DNA from: Nocardioides zhouii
Lineage (GTDB): Bacteria; Actinomycetota; Actinomycetes; Propionibacteriales; Nocardioidaceae
Assembly (NCBI RefSeq): GCF_004137345.1
Contig: NZ_SDWV01000018.1
Coordinates: 1-64,000 of the forward strand
Direction of reading: 5' to 3'
DNA: 64,000 bases
The position numbers and the translations under genes are program-made. Under the pieces are notes generated by a model. The model searched no databases, was not told where the DNA came from, and saw only the letters and a list, made by a program, of their open reading frames with translations. Of the stretch, positions 51,936 through 62,884 are shown in pieces. Positions within the stretch are counted from its first letter, which is position 1. Each line of letters begins with the position of its first letter.

Positions 51936-53194
51936 GCGGACACCACCAGGATCCAGCCCGCGATGCCCTCGAGGACCGTGCCGACCGTCAGCGCCGCGGC
52001 GAGCAGCCGCCACTGGGAGACCGGGACGCTGCCCATCGTCTCCCCCGTACGCGCGTTGACCGCGATGTAGTGCAGCATCTTGGTGTTCTCCTGGTAGTAG
52101 GAGTAGAGCCACACCGGCAGGTACATGGACACCCAGCGGGAGCCGCCGACGTCCACCTTCTCCGCCTCCCAGCGCACGCCCCGGTCGAACTGCGTCAGCG
52201 AGCCCTCCACCTGCGAGCGACCGATCGAGAGCAGCTGGTCCTCCAGCACCGGCTCCAGGTCGCTCACGTCGAGGTCACGCTTCTCGCTGGTGAAGCCGAC
52301 CAGATAGCTGGAGTTCCACTTCACCGCGTTCTTCGTGTCGAACGGCAGGACAGTGTTGACGATGTTGTTGGTGGTGGAGCCGCCCATCTGGGCGCGGTCC
52401 GCGGCGCCCTCGACGGTCAGGTCGTCGACGGTGAAGGCGACCGAGCGATCGAGGCGGTAGACATCGGCGGCGTAGTAGGTCGTCGAGTTGTCGCCGTTCT
52501 TCTCGGTCCACCGTCGGGTCTCCACCTCGCCCGTCCCGGCGTACGCCGCCTCGGCGCGGGCGTCGATCACGAGGTAGGGCAGGTAGACGCCGAGCACGTT
52601 CTCCGGGATGAACTCCTTCTTGAACCGCGGGTGCGCGAAGAGCCGCCGCTTGGAGGCGAACTCGCGGATCTTCTCGACGGCCTCGGCGTGCGTCAGCCGG
52701 AACGGCAGCACCGCGTCGGGGACCGCTCCGTTCGGCGTCTGCTGGTTGACGTTGAGGGTGTGGCGGCACCAGTGGCAGCGGGCATTCATCGCGTGGGCCG
52801 TGTCGACCACGACGTCGGCACCGCACCCGCCGCAGGTCATCGTGATGACGTCGTCGTCGGACGAGATCTCCCCCGCTCCGCCGGCGATGACGACGCCCTG
52901 GAGCTCGTCGATGCCGACGCCCAGGCCGAACTCCTCCTCGACCCGCGCCTCCTGCCACTCGTGGCGGCAGAACAGGCAGACCAGCATGCCGGTGGTGGCG
53001 CGCTGGCGTACGTCGGTCGACCCGCACTTCGGGCACCGGTTGATGCCGTCGTTCAGTGACTCGTTGACGGTGTCGATGTCCGGGCCCGGCTCGGGCTCGG
53101 CGCGCGCTGCCGCCAGCTCCTCCTCGAGGGAGAGCGGCGGACCGTCGAAGACGGGGCCGTCCGGGTCGCGCGGCGGGGGCTGGTCAGATGCCAA
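51932..53194 (-). CDS. zinc-ribbon membrane protein, YdjG-like
   Basis: A 420-aa protein. Two zinc ribbons open the chain: CPKCGSTDVRQRATTGMLVCLFC (about 54-76) and CGGCGADVVVDTAHAMNARCHWC. A long soluble domain follows, with FKKEFIPENVLGVYLPYLVI and SMYLPVWLYSYYQE, and one transmembrane helix ends the protein. It resembles B. subtilis YdjG, which with YdjI (SPFH) recruits PspA to damaged membrane. The start is a TTG at 53194 that lies inside the SPFH gene (11-nt overlap) with a weak AAGG. No pspA is nearby. Confidence 0.75.
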   Translation of the reverse strand: MASDQPPPRDPDGPVFDGPPLSLEEELAAARAEPEPGPDIDTVNESLNDGINRCPKCGSTDVRQRATTGMLVCLFCRHEWQEARVEEEFGLGVGIDELQGVVIAGGAGEISSDDDVITMTCGGCGADVVVDTAHAMNARCHWCRHTLNVNQQTPNGAVPDAVLPFRLTHAEAVEKIREFASKRRLFAHPRFKKEFIPENVLGVYLPYLVIDARAEAAYAGTGEVETRRWTEKNGDNSTTYYAADVYRLDRSVAFTVDDLTVEGAADRAQMGGSTTNNIVNTVLPFDTKNAVKWNSSYLVGFTSEKRDLDVSDLEPVLEDQLLSIGRSQVEGSLTQFDRGVRWEAEKVDVGGSRWVSMYLPVWLYSYYQENTKMLHYIAVNARTGETMGSVPVSQWRLLAAALTVGTVLEGIAGWILVVSA

Positions 53195-54374
53195 GAGCCT
53201 TGGCCTTCGCGGCGTCGTAGTCCTCCTGCGTGATCAGGCCGGCGTCGAGCATCTCCTTGGCGCGCTTGAGCACCGCGACCGGGTCGTCGGCGGCGGGTGC
53301 GGCGGCCGGAGCCGGTGCCGCCGGAGCGGGGGGAGCGGCCGGCGCCTGCTGGGTCGGCTGCTGCAGGCCGCCGAGGCCCATGCCACCGGTGGCCATGCCC
53401 ATCCCGATCAGCCCGCCCGGTCCGGCGTTCTCGCCGGCGGACTCGATGCCCGCGGCGACGGACGCCTGGAGGTTCGAGTTGCCGCGCGAGCCCGACAGGG
53501 CGTCGGCACGCTGGACGTTCTTGAGCAGCTCGCGGGTGTTCTCGTCGTACTCGATCGAGATGATCGCCGTCTTGACGATCTCCAGCCCGCGGTCGGTGCG
53601 CCACCGGTAGTTCTCCTCGACCGCGGCCGAGAGCGACTGCGCGAAGCCGACGGAGTCCTGCTGGAGCCGCGCGATCCGGTTCCCCTTGGCGGGGTCGTTG
53701 GTGTACATCGAGAAGGCCGGCGCGAGCGATCCGACGACCTCGTTGAAGAGCTGCTCGCCCGCGGGGTTGTCGATGTTGGTGAAGTCGAAGACGCCCTTGC
53801 CACTGATGACGCCCGCGGAGACGAAGTTGCGGATGAAGGTCAGCGGGTCGGTGATCTTGAGCGTGTACGTGCCGCGCGTGATGGCGCCGACCTGCGTGTT
53901 CAGGAACGCATCGTCCCAGTAGATCTCCGACTGGGTGCCGAACTTGTTGTTGGGGAGCTCCTTGAGCGCGACGAAGATCGCGGTCTGCTGCGAGCCGGGG
54001 CGACCACCGAACTTGAAGCGCTCCCAGCTCTGCTTGATCAGCGAGTCGACGAGGCCACCGCCGGAGAAGACCGACTGCGAGGCCGACTCCTCGGAGTCCC
54101 AGATGTAGCCGCCGGGCTGGGCGGCGAAGCCGGTGAAGGCACCGTCCTGGATCAACACCAGGCCGTAGCCCTCCGGCACGACGATCTTCGAGCCGTTGGT
54201 GATCACGCCGTCGGACGCGCCGGCGTTGGCGCCGCGCCCCTGGTTCTCGTCCCGGCGCACGGCCGGGAAGACCGCGGCCGTGGCGGGCAGCCCGTCGGGA
54301 ACCGTGTAGAAGTCGAGCCACTGGTCGGCCAGCGTGCCGCCGATGGCGCCGCTCACAGCCTGGAAGAGTCCCAT
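53184..54374 (-). CDS. SPFH-domain protein with C-terminal SHOCT motif, YdjI-like
   Basis: A 396-aa protein. An SPFH/virion-core-like domain covers about 30-300 (ENQGRG...KIVVPEGYGLVLIQDGAF, SWERFKFGGRP, IFVALKELPNNKFGTQSEIYWDD, YTLKITDPLTFIRNFV). A Gly/Met-rich and then Pro/Ala-rich linker follows. The last 30 residues are a SHOCT motif (DPVAVLKRAKEMLDAGLITQ followed by EDYDAAKAKAL). SPFH proteins form membrane-bound scaffolds. GGAGGG lies 8 nt before the ATG. First gene of a three-gene overlapping operon. Confidence 0.85.
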   Translation of the reverse strand: MGLFQAVSGAIGGTLADQWLDFYTVPDGLPATAAVFPAVRRDENQGRGANAGASDGVITNGSKIVVPEGYGLVLIQDGAFTGFAAQPGGYIWDSEESASQSVFSGGGLVDSLIKQSWERFKFGGRPGSQQTAIFVALKELPNNKFGTQSEIYWDDAFLNTQVGAITRGTYTLKITDPLTFIRNFVSAGVISGKGVFDFTNIDNPAGEQLFNEVVGSLAPAFSMYTNDPAKGNRIARLQQDSVGFAQSLSAAVEENYRWRTDRGLEIVKTAIISIEYDENTRELLKNVQRADALSGSRGNSNLQASVAAGIESAGENAGPGGLIGMGMATGGMGLGGLQQPTQQAPAAPPAPAAPAPAAAPAADDPVAVLKRAKEMLDAGLITQEDYDAAKAKALGI

Positions 54375-54468
54375 TGCCGATTCCCTCCGGAAGGATCCAC
54401 GCGGGTGCAGCCGCCCCCGACGGCCGCAACAGTAGCGCTCGGAGACCCGCCGCGGCAGGCTCTTCCGG

Positions 54469-55764
54469 TCAGGCGAGCCGGGTCGGGTGGCCGCCCGGGA
54501 TGTCGACGTACGGGTCGTAGGGCGTCCGCGTGTAGACGAAGGTCGCGCACTCGAGGTGGCTGATCGACCCGCCCGGACGGCGTACGACGTCGAGGGGCTC
54601 GCCGCGGTGGTAGCCCAGGACGCCGCGCAGCACGCCGCCGGACAGCTCGAAGCGCTCCTTGAGCAGCCCGCCGCGCGCCATCAGCCGCAGCTCGAGACCC
54701 TCGTTGTGCCAGCGCACGTCGTACGCAGTGTTGCCCCAGAACCACACCCCCGGCACGCCGGCCACGTCGTCGGGCAGGACCGCCGTCGGCCGCCAGGGCG
54801 CGGGTCGGTCCTCCGAGGCGTCCGGATCACCCTCGATCAGGGAGACGGCCAGGTCCTGCGGGGCGATGCCGGTCGTGGCGTTGGTCAGCACCACCGCGCC
54901 GATGCCGCTGTCGGGATCCACGTGCAGCGACGCCATGAAGCCGGGCATCGAGCCGTCGTGCCCGACGAGCCGGCCGCCCGGGTGCACGCCCAGCATCAGG
55001 CCGAGGCCGTAGCCCGGCTGCACCGGGCGGCCCATCTCCTCCAGCGTCTCCGGCGTCAGCAGGTCGGGGCGCGTGCCGCCGAGCACCTGCCCCCACGTCA
55101 CGAGGTCGGCCAGCGTCGACCAGAGCTGGCCGGCCGGCGCCATCGCACCGGTCTCGGTCAGCGGCTCGTGCACGCGGATGCCGGTGAAGTGGTCGACGCT
55201 CCAGCCGGGCTGGGCTCCTGGCCTCGGGAGGTACGACGTCGACCGCATGCCGAGCGGCCGGAGCAGCCGCTCGTTGACCAGCTCGCGCCAGGGCGCGCCG
55301 AAGCGCCGCGCGACGACCTCACCGAGGAGTCCGTAGCCGAGGTTCGAGTAGTGGAACCACTCCCCCGGCCCGGCGACCCGGCCGGAGCCGTCGTTGGCGG
55401 CGGCGAGCGAGGTGAAGTCGCGGCCCCGCGTGCGTTCCCACCACAGTCCGCGCGGCTCGCTCTGCATGCCGGACGCGTGCGCCAGCGCGTGGCGCACGGT
55501 CACCTCGCCGTAGCCGACCTCGCCGAGGTGGGCCGACAGCGGGTCGTCGAGGTCCAGCAGTCCCGCGTCGCGGGCCTGCATCACCAGGACGGCGGTCATC
55601 GTCTTGGTGATGGACCCGATCCGGTACTGGCCGTCGAGCCCCGGCGCGTCGCCCGCCCCGCCGGCCCACACCGCGCCGTAGCGGTCGAAGACGGCACCGA
55701 CCACGGACGTCAGCCGGCCCTCGGCCTGCGCCACGTCCAGCAGTCGCTGGCGCTGGTCACTCAT
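54469..55764 (-). CDS. serine hydrolase, beta-lactamase class C-like fold
   Basis: A 431-aa penicillin-binding-protein/esterase-type serine hydrolase. SxxK is RIGSITKTMTAVLV, the YxN motif is WFHYSNLGYGLLGE, and the third box is GGRLVGHDGSMPGF (HxG). No signal peptide is seen, so it is more likely an intracellular esterase/peptidase of the family than a true resistance enzyme. A C-terminal beta domain of about 110 residues follows. A leaderless start is likely (TAGGGT, 6 nt, ATG on the minus strand). Confidence 0.85.
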   Translation of the reverse strand: MSDQRQRLLDVAQAEGRLTSVVGAVFDRYGAVWAGGAGDAPGLDGQYRIGSITKTMTAVLVMQARDAGLLDLDDPLSAHLGEVGYGEVTVRHALAHASGMQSEPRGLWWERTRGRDFTSLAAANDGSGRVAGPGEWFHYSNLGYGLLGEVVARRFGAPWRELVNERLLRPLGMRSTSYLPRPGAQPGWSVDHFTGIRVHEPLTETGAMAPAGQLWSTLADLVTWGQVLGGTRPDLLTPETLEEMGRPVQPGYGLGLMLGVHPGGRLVGHDGSMPGFMASLHVDPDSGIGAVVLTNATTGIAPQDLAVSLIEGDPDASEDRPAPWRPTAVLPDDVAGVPGVWFWGNTAYDVRWHNEGLELRLMARGGLLKERFELSGGVLRGVLGYHRGEPLDVVRRPGGSISHLECATFVYTRTPYDPYVDIPGGHPTRLA

Positions 55765-55803
55765 GGAGAGACCCTAGTGGGGGTCCACCATCGGGCGCCC
55801 CGA

Positions 55804-58674
<2,871 letters not shown>

Positions 58675-58685
58675 GGGCACTCCTT

Positions 58686-58705
58686 GAGGTCACTCGGATG
58701 ACCTC
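58686..58705 (-). promoter_or_regulatory. hairpin between riboswitch and gcvP ribosome site
   Basis: GAGGTCA (58705-58699 on the minus strand), loop TCCGAG, TGACCTC (58692-58686), directly followed by AAGGAG. Its place suggests part of the expression platform acting on translation rather than a terminator, since no T-run follows. Confidence 0.5.
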
Positions 58706-58726
58706 CCATCTGTCGGCCCGGTGGCC

Positions 58727-58839
58727 TCCAGAGTGCCAACCCGTGCGGTCCTGGTGCCTGAGAGGTTCCGGGAGGAATTGCCCCTTCGGCGCACTGCGAC
58801 CTGCCCGAGGACGTGGCCGCAACGACTCTCCCGCACGGG
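58727..58839 (-). ncRNA. glycine riboswitch of gcvP
   Basis: On the minus strand P1 is CCCGTGCGG (58839-58831) paired with CCGCACGGG (58748-58740). The conserved core is present: GGGAGAG at 58832-58826, CCGAAGGGGCAA (58789-58778) and CTCTCAGGCA (58764-58755). ACTCTGGA (58734-58727) follows, as after gcvT-motif aptamers. Only one aptamer is seen. Glycine binding should raise gcvP expression, as in other bacteria. Confidence 0.9.
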
Positions 58840-58880
58840 ATGTCGGCGTTTCCAGTTTAGCGATACGCAACAGAAATGGA

Positions 58881-58909
58881 CGAAGCCGCCCGGTCGTCGG
58901 GCGGCTTCG
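58881..58909 (-). terminator. terminator of the MerR gene
   Basis: CGAAGCCGCCCG (58881-58892) and CGGGCGGCTTCG (58898-58909): a perfect 12-bp stem with a 5-nt loop, 33 nt past the MerR stop, separating it from the gcvP riboswitch. Confidence 0.85.
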
Positions 58910-58941
58910 TCGGAGGGTTCTGGTGCTGATCGAGGTGCTGA

Positions 58942-59556
58942 TCAGCCCGTCTGGCGGGCGGCGCGACGGGCGGCGAGCTCGTCACCGGCGACCGTGCTGG
59001 CCGGTTCCTCGGCGGACGTACGCTCGCTGGGCAGCTCGGCGAGCGTGCCCTCGATCTCGCGCCAGACGCCGCCGATGGCGATGCCGAAGACACCCTGGCC
59101 GCCCTGGAGCAGGTCGATGACCTCGTCGTTGCTGGTGCACTCGTAGACCGAGGCGCCGTCGCTCATGAGGGTGACGCGGGTCAGGTCGTCGGTGCCGCGC
59201 TCACGTAGGTGCGTCGTCGCCGTGCGGATCTGCTGGAGCGAGATGCCCGCGTCGAGCAGTCGCTTGACGACCTTGAGGATCAGGATGTCGCGGAAGGAGT
59301 AGAGGCGCTGCGAGCCAGACCCGGCCGCGCCGCGCACGCTCGGCTCGACGAGGCCGGTGCGGGCCCAGTAGTCGAGCTGGCGATAGGTGATGCCGGCGGC
59401 GTTGCACGCGGTCGGGCCGCGGTAGCCGGTGTCGCTCGGGAGGGGCGAGACGTCGTCGGCGAAGAGCAGTCCCTGCTCCTCGGCGAGACCGGCGGCGTCG
59501 GCAGCGGCCTTGGCCGCAGCGGCGTCGGCGCCCTGTTCGTTCTCGTTGCTACCCAC
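58942..59556 (-). CDS. MerR family regulator (Rv1830-like)
   Basis: A 204-aa protein. An Ala/Glu-rich N-terminal region of about 45 residues precedes a MerR HTH (about 48-120): CNAAGITYRQLDYWARTGLVEPS, RLYSFRDILILKVVKRLLDAGISLQQIRTA. The C-terminal part is short, without metal-binding Cys, and contains MSDGASVYECTSNDEVIDLLQGGQGVFGIAIGGV. The order gcvP / MerR / DUF151 / MerR / FHA / gcvH matches M. tuberculosis Rv1832-Rv1826. GGAGGG is 7 nt before the GTG at 59556. A palindrome at 59720-59742 lies 164 nt upstream. Confidence 0.88.
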   Translation of the reverse strand: MGSNENEQGADAAAAKAAADAAGLAEEQGLLFADDVSPLPSDTGYRGPTACNAAGITYRQLDYWARTGLVEPSVRGAAGSGSQRLYSFRDILILKVVKRLLDAGISLQQIRTATTHLRERGTDDLTRVTLMSDGASVYECTSNDEVIDLLQGGQGVFGIAIGGVWREIEGTLAELPSERTSAEEPASTVAGDELAARRAARQTG

Positions 59557-59719
59557 AGCCAAACCCTCCAGGTCGGTTCCTCCGCTGAGCAGCAACTCCT
59601 GGGGGAAGGATCCGCACGGTGCCGGTCGAACCGACAACCACAGCGGTGGAGTTACAACGAAGACATCTCAAGGTAAGCCCGAGAGTTCGGGTTGTCCATC
59701 CACGGGGCGGCGTGTCGCA

Positions 59720-59742
59720 ACCCTCAACCTCAGGTTGAGGGT
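59720..59742. promoter_or_regulatory. palindromic MerR-type operator upstream of the MerR gene
   Basis: ACCCTCAACCT (59720-59730), C, AGGTTGAGGGT (59732-59742): perfect 11-bp arms. The core CCCTCA-N8-TTGAGG recurs at 61598-61617 upstream of garA. Size and symmetry suit a MerR dimer. Confidence 0.65.
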
Positions 59743-59759
59743 AAGTGTTACCAGAGGGA

Positions 59760-60227
59760 TCAGGGAGACTCGAAGTCGTCGGGCGAGACGTGGTCGAGGA
59801 ACTCGCGGAACCGCTCGACCTCGTCCTCCTGCTCGGCGGGCACCGCGAGGCCGGCCTCGTCCAGCACGGACTCGGCACAGACGATCCGGGTGCCGGTGCG
59901 CAGGGCGAGGGCGATGGAGTCGGACGGGCGGGCACCGACCTCGGCGCCACCGGCGAAGACGAGCTGGGCGAAGAACACGTTGTCCTGCATGTCGATGATC
60001 CGCACCTCCTCGAGCTGCTGGCCCGTGGCCTCGAGCACGTCCCGCATGAGGTCGTGGGTCAGCGGACGCGGAGGCGTGACGCCCTGCTGGGCGAAGGCGA
60101 TGGCCGTCGCCTCCACCGCACCGATCCAGATCGGGAGGTAGCGCTCCCCCGTCACCTCTCGCAACAGCACGATCGGCTGGTTCGAGGGCATCTCGACGCG
60201 GACTCCGACGACGTCCATTTCGCGCAT
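59760..60227 (-). CDS. bifunctional nuclease family protein (DUF151)
   Basis: A 155-aa protein matching DUF151: MDVVGVRVEMPSNQPIVLLRE, YLPIWIGAVEATAIAFAQQGVTPPRPLTHDLM and GARPSDSIALALRTGTRIVCAESVL. Plant and bacterial relatives have reported DNase/RNase activity; the role in actinobacteria is not clear. A leaderless-type TAGGGT lies 6 nt before the ATG. It stands between two MerR genes in the conserved block (Rv1829 position). Confidence 0.9.
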   Translation of the reverse strand: MREMDVVGVRVEMPSNQPIVLLREVTGERYLPIWIGAVEATAIAFAQQGVTPPRPLTHDLMRDVLEATGQQLEEVRIIDMQDNVFFAQLVFAGGAEVGARPSDSIALALRTGTRIVCAESVLDEAGLAVPAEQEDEVERFREFLDHVSPDDFESP

Positions 60228-60282
60228 GGCCCCACCCTACTCAGACGCCCTGATGGGACCGGGCGGTGCGTCGGCCGAGCGA

Positions 60283-61023
60283 TCAGCCGCGGTCGAGGCC
60301 GACCTTCACGAGCGTGGCGTGCAGGCGTACGGACAGCGCCGCGATCTCCGAGGTGGCGTCCTCGGCCCGCCCGCGGGCCGCGGCGTCGCGACCACGCGCC
60401 AGGGGTGCGACCACCTGCTGGACCAGGCCGACCTCACGGTCGGCGGAGGTCTTGAAGGCGCGCAGGTGGCGGGGCTCGAAGCCGAAGTCGGCGAGCTCGC
60501 GAGCCGTCTGGGCGACGACCAGCGCGTCGCTGTCGAAGTGGCCGGTGCCGGTGCGGGCGCTCAGCAGGCCGAACTGCTCGAGCTGCGAGAGCAGCTCCTC
60601 GGAGATGTCGGCGACCTTGAGCAGCTCGCGGCGCGAGAGCCGCAGGTCGCTGCTGCGGCGGAACGACTCGGGGCTGGGCAGCCCGTCGGAGCTGAGCGCG
60701 ACCTGCGGGACGGTCGGCACGACCGACTCGATCGCCGGCGGCTCGAGCCCGCGGTCGATCGCGTCGAGGTGGTCACCGATGACCTTGAGCGGCAGGTAGT
60801 GGTCGCGCTGCATCAGCAGGATGTAGCGCAGCCGGGCGACGTCGTCGGCGGAGAACTTGCGGTAGCCCGCAGCCGTGCGCTCCGGCTTGACGAGGCCCTG
60901 GTCCTCGAGGAACCGGATCTTGGGGATGGTGACACCGGGGAAGTCGCCGCGGAGCTGGTCGAGGACCTGCCCGATGTTGAACCGGGCGCCGCGACTCGCG
61001 CCTGCGGGCGTCGAGGCACTCAC
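60283..61023 (-). CDS. ftsR: MerR family regulator FtsR
   Basis: A 246-aa protein. The MerR-type HTH is RFNIGQVLDQLRGDFPGVTIPKIRFLEDQGLVKPERTAAGYRKF (about 14-60). A long helical region (LPLKVIGDHLDAIDRG) and an effector-like C-terminal domain follow. The corynebacterial orthologue FtsR activates ftsZ; the mycobacterial one is Rv1828. It follows garA by 3 nt, so the two share a transcript starting near the site at 61598. Confidence 0.9.
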   Translation of the reverse strand: MSASTPAGASRGARFNIGQVLDQLRGDFPGVTIPKIRFLEDQGLVKPERTAAGYRKFSADDVARLRYILLMQRDHYLPLKVIGDHLDAIDRGLEPPAIESVVPTVPQVALSSDGLPSPESFRRSSDLRLSRRELLKVADISEELLSQLEQFGLLSARTGTGHFDSDALVVAQTARELADFGFEPRHLRAFKTSADREVGLVQQVVAPLARGRDAAARGRAEDATSEIAALSVRLHATLVKVGLDRG

Positions 61024-61026
61024 GGA

Positions 61027-61569
61027 TCAGCTGGCCGGGTGGGAGGAGAAGAACACCAGGCGGTACTTGCCGATCTGGACCTCGTCGCCGTCGTTGAGCG
61101 TCACCGAGTCGATCCGGTCGCGGTTGACGTACGTGCCGTTGAGGCTGCCCACGTCGCCGACGGTGAAGCCCTGGCCCGTACGCCGGAACTCCGCGTGCCG
61201 GCGCGACACCGTCACGTCGTCGAGGAAGATCTCGCTGTCGGGGTGGCGTCCGGCGCCGACGACGTCGGTGTCGAGGAGGAAGCGGCTGCCCGCGCTCGGG
61301 CCGCGCTGGACGACCAGCAGGGCGTGGCCCTCGGGGAGCGCATCGACCGCCGCGGCGTCGACCGGGCTCAGCTGGCGGTCGGAGGACTCGCGCTGGTCGG
61401 GCACCCCGAACGTGATCGTGGCGGTGGACTCCACCTGGCTGGCCCCCGACGGACCGCTCGCAGCCGGGTTGGCGCCGGTGTCGTCCCCGGCGAGCAGCCT
61501 GGTGCCGCACTGGGCACAGAAGCGGGCATCGTCAGGGTTCTGCTTGCCACAAGAGGTGCAGAACGGCAT
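61027..61569 (-). CDS. garA: FHA-domain protein GarA/OdhI type, with N-terminal zinc ribbon
   Basis: A 180-aa protein. The FHA domain (about 80-178) is nearly canonical: LLVVQRGPSAGSRFLLDTD, AGRHPDSEIFLDDVTVSRRHAEFRR, VGSLNGTYVNRDRID, GDEVQIGKYRLVFF. GarA inhibits 2-oxoglutarate dehydrogenase and controls glutamate metabolism unless phosphorylated by Ser/Thr kinases. The N-terminus here is a zinc ribbon, CTSCGKQNPDDARFCAQCG. The ETTS phospho-motif of mycobacterial GarA is replaced by VESTATITFG. Start at the ATG at 61569; a shared regulatory site lies 29-50 nt upstream. Confidence 0.92.
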   Translation of the reverse strand: MPFCTSCGKQNPDDARFCAQCGTRLLAGDDTGANPAASGPSGASQVESTATITFGVPDQRESSDRQLSPVDAAAVDALPEGHALLVVQRGPSAGSRFLLDTDVVGAGRHPDSEIFLDDVTVSRRHAEFRRTGQGFTVGDVGSLNGTYVNRDRIDSVTLNDGDEVQIGKYRLVFFSSHPAS

Positions 61570-61597
61570 GGAAACTCCTCGACGGATCGACGCCCAA

Positions 61598-61619
61598 CCC
61601 TCAGCCGAGAGTTGAGGTT
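61598..61619. promoter_or_regulatory. MerR-type site upstream of garA-ftsR
   Basis: CCCTCA (61598-61603), 8 nt, TTGAGG (61612-61617), the same arrangement as the palindrome at 59720-59742. It is 29 nt upstream of the garA ATG, a good place for control of the garA-ftsR operon by FtsR or the second MerR protein. Confidence 0.55.
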
Positions 61620-61667
61620 GACGGTTGGTTCGAACCTATCAGCCGCGCAAGTCGACGCGGCGGTGAA

Positions 61668-62054
61668 TCAGCCCGCGATGCTTGCCTGGTAGGCAGAAGC
61701 ATCCATAAGCCCCTCGACCTGGGACGGGTCGGACACGCTGACCTCGAAGAGCCAGCCGGCCTCGTACGGGTCGCTGTTGACCAGCTCGGGGGTCGAGTCG
61801 AGCGATCCGTTGGTCGCAACCACCTCGCCGGTGACCGGCGCGTAGATGTCGCTGACCGACTTGGTGGACTCGAGCTCGCCGCACGTGTCGCCCGCGGTGA
61901 CGCTGTCGCCGACCTGCGGCAGCGAGACGTACACGATGTCGCCGAGCGCATCCTGGGCGAAGTCGGTGATGCCGACCCGGACCGAGCCCTCCGCGTCGCC
62001 GGGGCTGCGGACCCACTCGTGCTCGCTGGTGTACTTCAGGTTCTCGGGATACAC
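61668..62054 (-). CDS. gcvH: glycine cleavage system H protein
   Basis: A 128-aa lipoyl carrier. The lipoylated lysine is K65 in GELESTKSVSD. KYTSEHEWVR and the C-terminal PYEAGWLFEVSVSD are typical. It shuttles the aminomethyl group between GcvP, GcvT and GcvL. The GTG at 62054 has AGGAGG about 9 nt upstream. No riboswitch is seen directly upstream, in contrast to gcvP. Confidence 0.95.
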   Translation of the reverse strand: MYPENLKYTSEHEWVRSPGDAEGSVRVGITDFAQDALGDIVYVSLPQVGDSVTAGDTCGELESTKSVSDIYAPVTGEVVATNGSLDSTPELVNSDPYEAGWLFEVSVSDPSQVEGLMDASAYQASIAG

Positions 62055-62107
62055 GATCGGGCTCCTCCTGCAGTCGAGCTGGCGTGGGGGTGGGACTGAC
62101 CGGCAGG

Positions 62108-62884
62108 CTACTGGCCCGTGCCGAGCTCCGCATACTCAGGTCGTGACGGGTCGCGCACGCTGGTCACCTCGACCGTCTCGACGTCCTCGATCTTCACCGT
62201 GGCGCCGTCCAGGGCGAACGTCTCGACCGGACCGCTGGAGAAGGTGAGCGCCGTGCGCAGCAGGTGCGGGTCGCCGATCACGTCCAGCACGTACGGCGAC
62301 TCGAGCAGCCGCCCGTCGAGCTCGATCCCGCCGACGGCGTCCTCGAAGGAGCTGTTGGCACCCAGCCGGATCTCGTCGCCGAACTCCATCGCCTCGGCGC
62401 CGGCCGTACGCAGCTCCTGCACCGTGTCGAGCAGGGCACCGACGCTGACGCGGCTCGTGGACTCGGTGATGGTCACGCGCAGGCCCTGGCCGGACACGGG
62501 CACCAGTCCGGCCACGATGTTGAGCGTACGGACCCGCTGCTCCGCCTCGTCGAGCGCCGCGGCGCGGCGCGTGCTCTCGTCGAGGAGCTCGTCGCGGCGG
62601 GCATCGAGCCGGTCGACCTCGCGCCTGGCCCGCTCGGCGGTGCCGGTGAGGCCGTCGAGCACCTGGATCAGCTCGTTCTCGCGCAGCCCGGCATAGGTGT
62701 CGTTGGCCGCGGTGTCGCGCACCTGGACGACGAAGCCGAAGCCGAGCACCGCCAGCAGGACCGCCACCACCGCCTGCCGTCGCGACGGCTGGGTGACGGC
62801 GCGCCGCATCCGCCCCTCGGGCGGCCCGTCGTCGGTCCCTCGGTGACGGGACGGGGCGTCGGGCGGGGACAGCGGGTCAGGCAT
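62108..62884 (-). CDS. DUF881 membrane-anchored protein
   Basis: A 258-aa protein. A cytoplasmic basic N-terminus, one transmembrane helix (about 37-56, AVVAVLLAVLGFGFVVQV), a coiled coil (about 65-125) and an extracellular beta-rich DUF881 domain (GLRVTITES..., LRTAGAEAMEFGDEIRLGANSSF). Function unknown; DUF881 genes flank sbp in most actinobacteria. It overlaps the sbp end by 8 nt. Confidence 0.88.
   Translation of the reverse strand: MPDPLSPPDAPSRHRGTDDGPPEGRMRRAVTQPSRRQAVVAVLLAVLGFGFVVQVRDTAANDTYAGLRENELIQVLDGLTGTAERARREVDRLDARRDELLDESTRRAAALDEAEQRVRTLNIVAGLVPVSGQGLRVTITESTSRVSVGALLDTVQELRTAGAEAMEFGDEIRLGANSSFEDAVGGIELDGRLLESPYVLDVIGDPHLLRTALTFSSGPVETFALDGATVKIEDVETVEVTSVRDPSRPEYAELGTGQ

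Noticed and set aside
54469..55764. Antibiotic-resistance beta-lactamase
   Set aside because: The fold motifs are present but no signal peptide is seen. Members of this type are often esterases or peptidases, so a resistance role is not claimed.
61621..61640. GGTTCGAACC resembling a tRNA T-loop
   Set aside because: No acceptor, D-arm or anticodon stem can be placed around it, and it sits in the garA-gcvH gap.
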